From: an uncultured Desulfofustis sp.
Lineage (GTDB): Bacteria > Desulfobacterota > Desulfobulbia > Desulfobulbales > Desulfocapsaceae
Length of the DNA stretch: 52,752 nucleotides
Assembly: GCA_905479735.1 (NCBI GenBank)
Contig: CAJQNS010000005.1
Coordinates: forward strand, 1 to 52,752
Direction of reading: 5' to 3'
Of the stretch, positions 17,443 through 24,750 are shown piece by piece. The notes below the pieces were generated by a model, which had not been told where the DNA came from, searched no databases, and saw only the letters and a program-made list of their open reading frames with translations. Numbering within the stretch: the first letter of the stretch is position 1; each line of letters opens with the position of its first letter. Both the position numbers and the translations under genes were made by a program.

Positions 17443-18249
17443 TTATCCATTGCTATGCACTTTTGAAAGCCGTTCTAACATCAGGGCAATGCCAACTCCT
17501 AATACATAGAGACCATCAATACCGATGTTGGATTCGGCAGTATCATCAAAAAACAGCTTAAGTGATGCTTCCATACCGTCCTCAGGCCGCCAGTAGCAGA
17601 TCATTACGGGGACCAGGGGGAGTGGAGAGAGAATAACGGACACATCGGACTGAAAACGCTCATCAATCATTCTGCCCCGAAACATTTCCACCAGATCGGA
17701 GAAAAGGTCTGGATATTTATCAGCGGTCGTTTTGAGCACGTTCTCACACTGCTGACCGAACAATCGATACCAGTCTTTGCCACTCGGCAGTTCCCGAAGC
17801 GGAACCCAGTTGGAACGCAGGGGAATACCTTTTGAGTAATTGATATAGTGCAATACTGAGCCAAGAACCCAACCGTTGACATGAATATCTGTCGTCACGT
17901 TGGAATGCCGGTCAATGGTAAACTGCTTGCCAAGTATCGGTAAGGTGATACGGCCCGCTTCATAGTCGGCCCCTATCGTCGCGGCTCTGTCTTCCAGATC
18001 AAGAGAGAGGAGTCTCTCCTGCAGCCCCTTCATCACAGCGGAGAACTCCTCCTCGACAGGATTGGTCTCTCTCTTGCCGCCGCCATACTGTTTCAGCTTG
18101 CTCTCGGGGACATGGGGGCATGAGGCAAGTCCCACCTTACCGGTAAATACTGCACCTGCAAAGGCCAAGCAGGCACTCTCACCACATTCTTTGCAGTTGG
18201 TTTTCGGAAGAAACTGAAAAATCTCCATTGCGTTATTAACCTGTGCCAT
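17443..18249 (-). CDS. Fe-S cluster domain plus DUF3786 protein
   Basis: A 268-residue protein. Residues 8-47 are a 4-Cys Fe-S domain of the kind in the corrinoid/acetyl-CoA pathway protein AcsC and in RnfB (FLPKTNCKECGESACLAFA ... SCPHV). The remainder is DUF3786, recognisable by the GWVLGSVLHYINYSKGIPL and WVPLRELPSGKDWY segments. Such proteins are restricted mainly to anaerobes, which fits the host. The MarR gene directly upstream (49 bp) probably controls it. Function unknown; a corrinoid- or redox-linked role is a guess. Confidence 0.85.
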   Translation of the reverse strand: MAQVNNAMEIFQFLPKTNCKECGESACLAFAGAVFTGKVGLASCPHVPESKLKQYGGGKRETNPVEEEFSAVMKGLQERLLSLDLEDRAATIGADYEAGRITLPILGKQFTIDRHSNVTTDIHVNGWVLGSVLHYINYSKGIPLRSNWVPLRELPSGKDWYRLFGQQCENVLKTTADKYPDLFSDLVEMFRGRMIDERFQSDVSVILSPLPLVPVMICYWRPEDGMEASLKLFFDDTAESNIGIDGLYVLGVGIALMLERLSKVHSNG

Positions 18250-18297
18250 CTATCAGCCTCTTGATTTTTATGCTTCCTGATAATTGATGTTGGTTTC

Positions 18298-18816
18298 CTA
18301 TTTCTCTGCCAGGCGCACAAATCTTCGTTCGAGCCTTTTCATCAGCCGTAATGTGTTTCGCAGTTCTTCCTCGGACAAGGTGGACATCAGTTCAGTGCTG
18401 GAGTCGTAAAATTTGTCCATACACTTTTTCCAGATCTCAGAGCCCTGCTCCGTTTCTATAAGAAGAGTAGAGCGCCGATCGTTTGGCGCTACTGAGACGC
18501 TGACAAGTGCTTTTTCCAGCAGATTTTTTACGATCTTCGATACATTGGATTTTTCAAAGAGAAGCCGCTCGCATAGTTCTTTTTGGCTGATTGGGCCTTG
18601 CATTATAATCTCATTAATGGCGCTAAATTGATTCGTATTTAGGCCATGTTGTTGACACACCTGGTTCAATTCTCTTTGTAAGAACAGTCCATTCTTGATT
18701 AGTAGTTGAACAACATGTGCTTCTATTTCTTTTCCTTTTAACGGTCGCTTATAATCCTCTGGATTTATCTTCTTCGGGTTAGTTGGTTCCATATCTTTCA
18801 CCATAGCTGACAACAT
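18298..18816 (-). CDS. MarR-family transcription regulator
   Basis: A MarR-type regulator of about 172 residues. The winged helix-turn-helix is INEIIMQGPISQKELCERLLFEKSNVSKIVKNLLEKALVSVSVAPNDRRST, with the D-R-R wing. Flanking helices (VVQLLIKNGLFLQRELNQVC and the C-terminal EEELRNTLRLMKRLERRF) form the dimer interface. The exact start is unclear (Met codons at 18816, 18804 and 18792); I prefer one of these to the upstream TTG because direct repeats at 18824-18867 lie there, where an autoregulatory operator would be. Confidence 0.85.
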   Translation of the reverse strand: MLSAMVKDMEPTNPKKINPEDYKRPLKGKEIEAHVVQLLIKNGLFLQRELNQVCQQHGLNTNQFSAINEIIMQGPISQKELCERLLFEKSNVSKIVKNLLEKALVSVSVAPNDRRSTLLIETEQGSEIWKKCMDKFYDSSTELMSTLSEEELRNTLRLMKRLERRFVRLAEK

Positions 18817-18823
18817 CACTAAT

Positions 18824-18867
18824 AGTTTCCGTTTCAACCATTACCACAAACAAGTTTCCATTTCAAC
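18824..18867. promoter_or_regulatory. 15-bp direct repeat before MarR gene, putative operator
   Basis: AGTTTCCGTTTCAAC at 18824-18838 and AGTTTCCATTTCAAC at 18853-18867 differ in one base and are offset by 29 bp, about three helical turns. Their place just upstream of the MarR start suggests an autoregulatory site. Inference only. Confidence 0.35.
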
Positions 18868-19234
18868 TAAATTTGTTAATACCTATTTAAGTTGTCCCAA
18901 AGATAATCAAGAGGTAGGTCAGGTCAAAGAAGATTATTTCTGGTAAGGCTAAGCAGGCTATTGATTCTGACGACTTTACCTTATTCCTGAATCTATATCA
19001 GTACCGATAAATTGCCCGGCTCAGAAGTTGCCCCTGGCAGTATCAATTATTTCTGGATTGATCCAAAGAAAGAGCATCAGGAAGAAATTTTAGTTTACTG
19101 AAAAGTCAAATGATTAAGGCTGCCTTGAAAAATCGCAATGGTAATATTTCTCCCCCCCAATGAGAATGTTTCTCATTGACAACTCTAGAATCCTTCCCTA
19201 ACTTTTTTCTGGAATAAATCAAGAGAGGGAGGAG
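18868..19234. other. Gap with a possible gene tail
   Basis: A plus-strand stretch near 19000-19100 (ending KKEHQEEILVY then TGA) reads like the C-terminus of a lost gene; no start or full domain is present. Confidence 0.25.
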
Positions 19235-19830
19235 ATGTATCCTGGAAAATTCAAAACATATTTATCGGTACTTTTCGTTGCTGGAAATCTTATTGGCTAA
19301 GGAGCTACTGCTGTTGGGGAATTTCAGATTTCACCGCCCGCAGTAAAAACCGCCAATCCCTTTCTGAATCCTTATGAGGCTCCCTCATACCTAAAAACTG
19401 GAAATTTATCACGGTGACAAAAGGGTCAGTGTAACAAGAAGTGAAAAGCCTAATATTGAATGATGGGGCTTTATCGACTCAGGTAACTTGGTTGTTGTAT
19501 AATCAAGCGGCGAAAACGAGTTGACGATTCAAGGTTCCCTTATGAGTTATTTGACACCGCTTCAGGCGTGTTACAAGAAAAAAGGCGGTAAAATCTGAAG
19601 CTAATGAGAGTCTACCAATATGGAATCCATGCAACGGCAGATAAAAACAGCAATTAAGCAGCAAGAGCTGATGGAGCAACGTAAAAAATAACCTAGTTGA
19701 AAAGCAATATCAGCTTGAACAAGAAGCATCAGAGGGGGGGGCGATACGAGCAACCTCAAGTATCTTGAGTGATCATAAGGTTTGATGTAAATAGAACAGC
19801 GAACAAATAACGAAGATTTCTTTAAATCAA
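19235..19830 (+). pseudogene. Decayed exported protein gene
   Basis: GAGGGAGG precedes ATG 19235, which starts a signal-peptide-like sequence (FKTYLSVLFVAG) broken by TAA at 19298. The frame goes on as GATAVGEFQISPP, then NPFLNPYEAPSYLKTGNL before further stops. Later fragments, in other frames, read GSLMSYLTPLQACYKKKGG and a coiled-coil-like QRQIKTAIKQQELMEQRKK (19620-19690). Together they look like one or two eroded genes with several stops and shifts. The original function is not recognisable. Confidence 0.4.
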
Positions 19831-19902
19831 TAAGCATTTACAATCAGCTCGATCTTAAACAAAAAAATCATTGCCAACAACTAACCCAAAGGAGACTTGA
19901 AC

Positions 19903-20424
19903 ATGAAGACATCAATTAATCCCCTCATTAGGGTAACAATGCTCAGCCTGGTATTGGTCTTTGGATTGTCCTGCGGCCTGGCCTCGGCTCGCGACGAAGT
20001 GTGCGTCTACGACCAGGAGGACTATAGAGGCGATCGATTCTGCACTTCAGACAGCATCCGCAATTTGAAAGATGAAAACTGGAACGATGACATCGCCTCG
20101 ATTGAGGTTGAAAGAGGCATGGAGGTGATTTTATACGAAGATTCAAATTTCCGGGGACGTTCGTTGCGTGTGATGGAAGACCACGAGTATATCGGCCACG
20201 GGCTGGATCACGCGGTTTCGTCAATAGAGATCATTCGCCCCGGCCATGATAATCATCACCAGAGCAGAGGTGATAAACCGCATGTTAACTATCCGTCTAA
20301 TGATGGGTGGAAATTACAGCAATACTGCAATTGTAAGACCAAGAAGCGCTGCTACGTCAGACAAGCGGGTGGCAAACGTGAAGTGGGTGAGTGCCTGTAC
20401 GATTGTCCTCAGGGATGCAAATGA
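19903..20424 (+). CDS. Secreted beta/gamma-crystallin-like protein (copy B)
   Basis: A 173-residue protein differing from the gene at 2714-3235 at about ten positions, mostly conservative (E/D, K/R, D/G, N/D). The signal peptide, two Greek-key-like motifs, His-rich linker and six-Cys tail are the same. AAAGGAGA lies 8 bases before ATG 19903. Similarity continues a short way upstream through the ribosome site and fades after the stop, so the duplicated unit is little more than the gene itself. It is on the opposite strand from copy A. Confidence 0.75.
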   Translation: MKTSINPLIRVTMLSLVLVFGLSCGLASARDEVCVYDQEDYRGDRFCTSDSIRNLKDENWNDDIASIEVERGMEVILYEDSNFRGRSLRVMEDHEYIGHGLDHAVSSIEIIRPGHDNHHQSRGDKPHVNYPSNDGWKLQQYCNCKTKKRCYVRQAGGKREVGECLYDCPQGCK

Positions 20425-20498
20425 TGATTCCCTGACTTCTTTCGATAAAAGTTCTCAGATTTCTATTGTATGAGAATATTATAATTGAGGGGGTTGAT

Positions 20499-20954
20499 AT
20501 GCGAATAGCATTTCCTATTGCTTTGCTCATAACGTTGATCCCCTATTTTACACTGGCGGACAAACTCCCGACCTCAGCGGCGGAAATCATCGAGCAGGCA
20601 AAACTTGAATGCAACGGCCTAGACAGTGGAGAGTTTCACTCGACCGACAAGGCTGTTGTTCAATACGATTTCACTGGAGATGGCACGAACGAGGCTCTGG
20701 TCGACGGGGCCCAGTTTTCCTGCTCCACCGCCGTGACCCTGTGGGGTGGAAGTGGGGGTACCTTTCTGTGGGTTGTGGCCCCTGGCAAGACCTACGAGTT
20801 TCTGACTCACAAGTGGCGGGTGGTGGACGTCGACGGGCAGAACGTCCTACTGCTTGCGGTCCACTCTTCTCAGTGCAGCGACGATGTCGGCCCGTGCTAC
20901 CGCGCCTTTGTCTGGCTGGACGGCTTCCGAACAACAAGGGCGGGCATTGAGTAG
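20499..20954 (+). CDS. Exported protein of unknown function
   Basis: A 151-residue protein with a signal peptide (MRIAFPIALLITLIPYFTLA). The mature part reads EIIEQAKLECNGLDSGEF, VVQYDFTGDGTNEALVDGAQFSC, TFLWVVAPGKTYEFLTHKWRVVDVDG, then CSDDVGPCYRAFVWLDG, with four Cys that may form two disulfides. The F-T-G-D-G-x-N-E-A-L-V-D motif is calcium-binding-like and shared with many secreted alpha-proteobacterial hypotheticals. GAGGGGG precedes the ATG. The end (TTRAGIE) may be altered relative to relatives. It follows copy B of the crystallin-like gene by 75 bp on the same strand. Confidence 0.7.
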   Translation: MRIAFPIALLITLIPYFTLADKLPTSAAEIIEQAKLECNGLDSGEFHSTDKAVVQYDFTGDGTNEALVDGAQFSCSTAVTLWGGSGGTFLWVVAPGKTYEFLTHKWRVVDVDGQNVLLLAVHSSQCSDDVGPCYRAFVWLDGFRTTRAGIE

Positions 20955-21386
20955 GAGAAGGTTGGTGGGGGGGGGAGCCGATTCCCACCATCCAGCAGCG
21001 ACTCCCTGATGACCGATCTCAACAGGATCACGGAGCACATCCTGCCATTTGTCAGGTAAAGTGATCAGATTTATTGAATTTATAAGAAATTGCTTTCTTA
21101 GGTAGTTCAAACTTTTCTTTGATTTTGTTGGGTCAAAACGTTTATCAGACATTATGTCTGATTACCCAAGAATTGGGATAATTAGACCAAACGAAAGGGT
21201 TTCACTGGCAGGATTCAATCGACCGGAATTGGTGGGAAATTGGATACCCAGAAAGCATCTTAACTTGCCAGATCAAATGTCCAGACGGAGATAGGCAAGG
21301 GATCTTATTTACGACTTTGAGCTCAGCCAAAGCCCAAATCCCCTTATGCATCAGCTCAAAGGTGGCCCGGATAGTTGGCTAAGTAC
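20955..21386. other. Intergenic stretch with no supported gene
   Basis: A minus-strand frame starting MSDKRFDPTKSKK (ATG at 21152) resembles the N-terminus of small methyltransferases but then runs antisense into the upstream gene; I regard it as a possible remnant. A run of nine G lies at 20968-20976. Nothing else is seen. Confidence 0.25.
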
Positions 21387-22148
21387 TCAGGCGAACATCA
21401 CAATTTTTTTGCCCAATAGAAGAATTGCAACTATCAAAATTGAGCCGAGAATCTGCTGCATGGTTCGGACCTTAAAGCGCCCGGCTCCCATCAGGGTCCC
21501 GGCCATCCCTCCCAATACAACTGCTATGACCAGAGGTAAGTAGGGGACAAGGTCAACTTCGTTATACTGTATTCTGGCAAGCAGTCCGGAGACTGAATTT
21601 ACCCAGATAAAAAACGCACCGCAAGCAGCGGCCTCCTTTGCGTTTCCCAAACCCAACAAGATGATTAATGGGACCAGGTAGATGCCTCCGCCGATTCCTG
21701 TGATGCCGGCTATCAGCCCTAATATGGCACCGCTTCCGATGGCCAATAAAATCTTCCGGCTTTTATCGAGGTGAACCGGTCTACTGGTATCCGGGAAGTA
21801 TATCCGCGCTGCCGCAACACAGAGTGAAACCAAGAGCAGCACATAAAATATCCGTTTTGGAAGATGCAGCATTCCACCCAGATAAGCCATAGGGATCGAT
21901 GAAATAATAAACGGCACAATGAGTCTTAATCGAGCATGACCATGCAGAAGAAAAACGAAGCTGCCGAAGGTGGTGACCAGGATGTTCAGGGTCAGCGACA
22001 CCAGGGGGATCGTCATTGTGCTGGCCCCGAATACCGCCAGCAAGGCAGTATAGGAAGAGCCCCCTCCCAGCCCCACTGAGGCGTAGAAGAAGGCCACGAC
22101 AGCAAAAATGAAAGCCAGTAAGGTAATCGGAATCAGAAGATCGGTCAT
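21387..22148 (-). CDS. TauE/SafE family anion exporter
   Basis: A 253-residue membrane protein with eight or so helices and the two TauE/SafE repeat signatures: VGLGGGSSYTALLAVFG in the first half and GLIAGITGIGGGIYLVPLIILLG in the second. Family members move sulfite, sulfoacetate, taurine or other organic/inorganic anions. ATG 22148 is preferred (GAGGAG 9 bases upstream); the in-frame GTG three codons earlier is too close to it. Last gene of the molybdoenzyme operon, so it may export the product of the reductase or import its substrate. Confidence 0.88.
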   Translation of the reverse strand: MTDLLIPITLLAFIFAVVAFFYASVGLGGGSSYTALLAVFGASTMTIPLVSLTLNILVTTFGSFVFLLHGHARLRLIVPFIISSIPMAYLGGMLHLPKRIFYVLLLVSLCVAAARIYFPDTSRPVHLDKSRKILLAIGSGAILGLIAGITGIGGGIYLVPLIILLGLGNAKEAAACGAFFIWVNSVSGLLARIQYNEVDLVPYLPLVIAVVLGGMAGTLMGAGRFKVRTMQQILGSILIVAILLLGKKIVMFA

Positions 22149-22211
22149 TTCGAGCACTCCTCTGTTTACAGATACCTTCTAAGCATTTTCAGGTTCATTG
22201 TCTCGAACAGG

Positions 22212-23234
22212 TTATTCAACCGGGGGCAGCAATGCTTCAAGTGGCGCAGGCTGGCTGCCTGTCTCGGCAGCCGCAGTCCATGAGTCAGGTTTTACCAGAG
22301 AGAGCGCTTTTTGCTTGCAAAAAGAAACGCACAAACCGCAACCGCTGCAGAGAGTGCCATCAAACCTGAGTTCTTTTTCCCCTTCGCTCTGCTCAACTTG
22401 AATAGCACCCGTAGGGCATATCCCCTTGCACAAGGGGCAGAGATTGCAGGCCTCGTTTATGATAAGCCGATGATTAATCAGCCTCGAAAGTGGTTGTCTG
22501 TCTTTCGAGGCAACCTTTGCCATCAGCTGTTTTTTAATCTGCACCCTGGCGGGTATTCTCCTGCTGGTTTTTGCTGCAGGCCCGGCATCGTCTATTTGAA
22601 AACTGAACTGGGAACCAATCGTCTCACACAAGCTTTCTCTCAAGCCGGTGAGAAATGATCGTCTGGCCGACTGGGCGCCGGCAATAATCTCATTCTGGTC
22701 GGTTATGACGGTATATTTTCTGGTAAATTGGGATCTGTTTTTTTGTTTAAGCCATGCCAGTCTATGTAACATGCCTATTACGCCATGTTTGTTTTGGCAC
22801 TCTGCACAGGACGATACATTAAATGCAATGGTAGTCTCTCCAGACATATTCAAGGCCAGTAAATGCTCATTGGTAATACCGCCCAGGCATGGTACAAGCC
22901 GTTCTTCTGGATAGATCTGGCTCTGTTGGTGACACGATATTACGACAGGCTCAGCCATATCCTCTGAAAAACACAGAGAGTCGGCAGCAAATTCTGAGAA
23001 AGCAAAGGCGTCATTCGGACACGCTTCAGCACACAGCATACATCCGCTGCATGCCCGAGCGCTGAAGCGGATACTGCGATCACTGAGCGATATTGCACCT
23101 GAAGCGCAGACGTCTATGCAATTTACACAATCAAATCGATTAAAACGTTTTCGCAGGCACCTGTCTTGGGCAAAATCAGCTATTTGCTGGGTGGAGTGTG
23201 AAACAAGTTTCTGAATCAGGCTGAGTGATGACAT
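22212..23234 (-). CDS. Four-cluster ferredoxin-like protein of the molybdoenzyme operon
   Basis: A 340-residue protein. Two 4Fe-4S motifs near the N-terminus (CVNCIDVCASGAI, CSGCMLCAEACP) and two near the C-terminus (CPLCKGICPTGAI, CSGCGLCVSFCKQKAL) flank a middle domain with further Cys: VISCHQQ, LVPCLGGI and SSCAECQ. That middle layout is seen in ferredoxins paired with DMSO-reductase-type enzymes. Only one of the outer clusters (CVNC...) is preceded by a further Cys. No membrane segment; it should sit in the cytoplasm and could link the periplasmic enzyme's electron path or its maturation to cytoplasmic donors. The role is inference from position. Confidence 0.78.
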   Translation of the reverse strand: MSSLSLIQKLVSHSTQQIADFAQDRCLRKRFNRFDCVNCIDVCASGAISLSDRSIRFSARACSGCMLCAEACPNDAFAFSEFAADSLCFSEDMAEPVVISCHQQSQIYPEERLVPCLGGITNEHLLALNMSGETTIAFNVSSCAECQNKHGVIGMLHRLAWLKQKNRSQFTRKYTVITDQNEIIAGAQSARRSFLTGLRESLCETIGSQFSFQIDDAGPAAKTSRRIPARVQIKKQLMAKVASKDRQPLSRLINHRLIINEACNLCPLCKGICPTGAIQVEQSEGEKELRFDGTLCSGCGLCVSFCKQKALSLVKPDSWTAAAETGSQPAPLEALLPPVE

Positions 23235-23255
23235 CGATCTGAATCTTATTATCTC

Positions 23256-23897
23256 TTAAGCCCGGGGATTTACCTCTGTCCCATAAAATTTCTGGCAGGT
23301 CACCATAGACCTGCCAAGACAGTCCGCCAGAGATTGATAGAAATGACTTTTCGTTCCTTTTCTTATCGCCTCACAAAAGCTCGGCACCCAGGGCAAATAA
23401 TTGTGATAAAAGTCTTTTTGCCGGCCAAAATAATCCTCTGCTTCGGTGTCTCTGCCTTCCGCTCTGGCTTCTGCTTCCCGGAGGTTGAGAAACGACATGA
23501 ACTCCAGCTCTATGGCGATATGATCGGGTGGCTCCTTTTCATCCACGGATAGTCCAGCCTCCTGATATCTTTTCAGTACGCCTATTGTTGTGTCACCCAT
23601 GATCTGACGATTTTTCTCGAGATAAACTGATCCATAAGGGGGGGCTATCAGTTCGAATGGTCCGATAAAAAGTTCCGCATGGGCAAGGCTCAGTTGTTCC
23701 TGCTCTGTGCTTGACAAGGCAAGTCTCATATCCGAGGCGGCTTTTGCCGCCCCGGACGCCCAACCGTCAAGGAGGTCCTGCAGGTTCTGGCAGAGGTTTT
23801 CTTCAACAAAAAGGTCCTTTTCAGGTTCATAGAAACAGGCGGCAAGCAATTTGAAACAATTACCGCGGGTCAGTGCGTCAGTGTGAGAAACCATCAT
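23256..23897 (-). CDS. TorD/DmsD-family molybdoenzyme chaperone
   Basis: A 213-residue all-helical protein with TorD features: NCFKLLAACFYEPEKDL near the start, LSLAHAELFIGPFELIAPPYGSVYLE (the conserved Y/F-x-x-L-F-x-G-P region), DHIAIELEFMSFL and YHNYLPWVPSFCEAI. It should bind the Tat signal of the large subunit encoded upstream and hold it until cofactor insertion. Located between the two ferredoxin genes, which is normal for these operons. Confidence 0.88.
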   Translation of the reverse strand: MMVSHTDALTRGNCFKLLAACFYEPEKDLFVEENLCQNLQDLLDGWASGAAKAASDMRLALSSTEQEQLSLAHAELFIGPFELIAPPYGSVYLEKNRQIMGDTTIGVLKRYQEAGLSVDEKEPPDHIAIELEFMSFLNLREAEARAEGRDTEAEDYFGRQKDFYHNYLPWVPSFCEAIRKGTKSHFYQSLADCLGRSMVTCQKFYGTEVNPRA

Positions 23898-23969
23898 GAT
23901 GCTTTGATAAGGTTAAGGTCAGGGCTCATGGGAGTCAGGCTCCTGAGCCCTGGCCGATTATTTTTAGTA

Positions 23970-24734
23970 CTACCGGGCTGAATACTCCCGGATATAATAG
24001 ACGTTTGGTTTGGTACCCTCTTCTGGAAGCAGCACAAAGTGTTTGTATTTCTTAAGCAGTGTTGCCGCTTCACTGTTTGCATCACTGATATCGCCCACCA
24101 CTCGGGCGTCTGAAGGGCAGGCATCGACGCAGGCAGGCAGTTCGTTGTTCCTTAAACGATGATCGCAGAGAATGCATTTCTCGACGATATTGTCCCGGCG
24201 CACACTTTCGTAGTCAGGGTGGGAGAACATAGTCTGGTGTGGTGGATTAGAACCTGCAATCTCAGCTAATTCCGCACCGGAGGTAGATCCGTTGGGTATT
24301 AACTGAGTCTTATCAGTGAAGAACTGCTGGGCCGGCTCTCCCTCCTCATTGTAGCTGATGACGCTGTATTCGCCATGGGCGCCGTCCTTTTGCACCTCAT
24401 CCATACTGTAGGGACATGCCTCCTGGCAGGCCCTGCAGCCGATGCATCGTTCTTCGTTATGCATCGTTATGCCATTCTCGGTTTTGAACATCGCTTTCGG
24501 TTCCACCGGGCAGGCCTCTACGCAGGCTGCTTCACTGCAGTGATTGCAGAGAACCGGTAGGGTGCGATATTCAGTGTTTGGAAACTTTCCACTGGTCTCG
24601 TGAACGAAGTCAGCCCAGTTGAAAGTCTGGCCGTTGCGTCGCAATGCCGTATTGTTCTCGGTCTTACAGGCGAGAGCACAGGCACCGCAGCCAACACATT
24701 TTCTTAAGTCGATTATCATTGCATATTGTGTCAT
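23970..24734 (-). CDS. Ferredoxin subunit (four 4Fe-4S) of molybdoenzyme
   Basis: A 254-residue protein of the ArrB/DmsB/TtrB type with four cluster motifs in order: CVGCGACALAC (residues 15-25), CNHCSEAACVEACP, CIGCRACQEACP and CILCDHRLRNNELPACVDACP. No signal peptide, so it would be carried out with the Tat-tagged large subunit. Length matches ArrB (about 235-255). GGAGGACAGAAC precedes the ATG. The gap to the large-subunit gene is 16 bp. Passes electrons from a quinol-side donor to the Mo site; no NrfD/PsrC membrane anchor gene follows. Confidence 0.9.
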   Translation of the reverse strand: MTQYAMIIDLRKCVGCGACALACKTENNTALRRNGQTFNWADFVHETSGKFPNTEYRTLPVLCNHCSEAACVEACPVEPKAMFKTENGITMHNEERCIGCRACQEACPYSMDEVQKDGAHGEYSVISYNEEGEPAQQFFTDKTQLIPNGSTSGAELAEIAGSNPPHQTMFSHPDYESVRRDNIVEKCILCDHRLRNNELPACVDACPSDARVVGDISDANSEAATLLKKYKHFVLLPEEGTKPNVYYIREYSAR

Positions 24735-24750
24735 TGTTCTGTCCTCCTAC

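Noticed and set aside
20847-21152. Minus-strand frame MSDKRFDPTKSKK... resembling a methyltransferase start
   Set aside because: It runs antisense into the exported protein gene at 20499-20954 and shows no SAM-binding motif.
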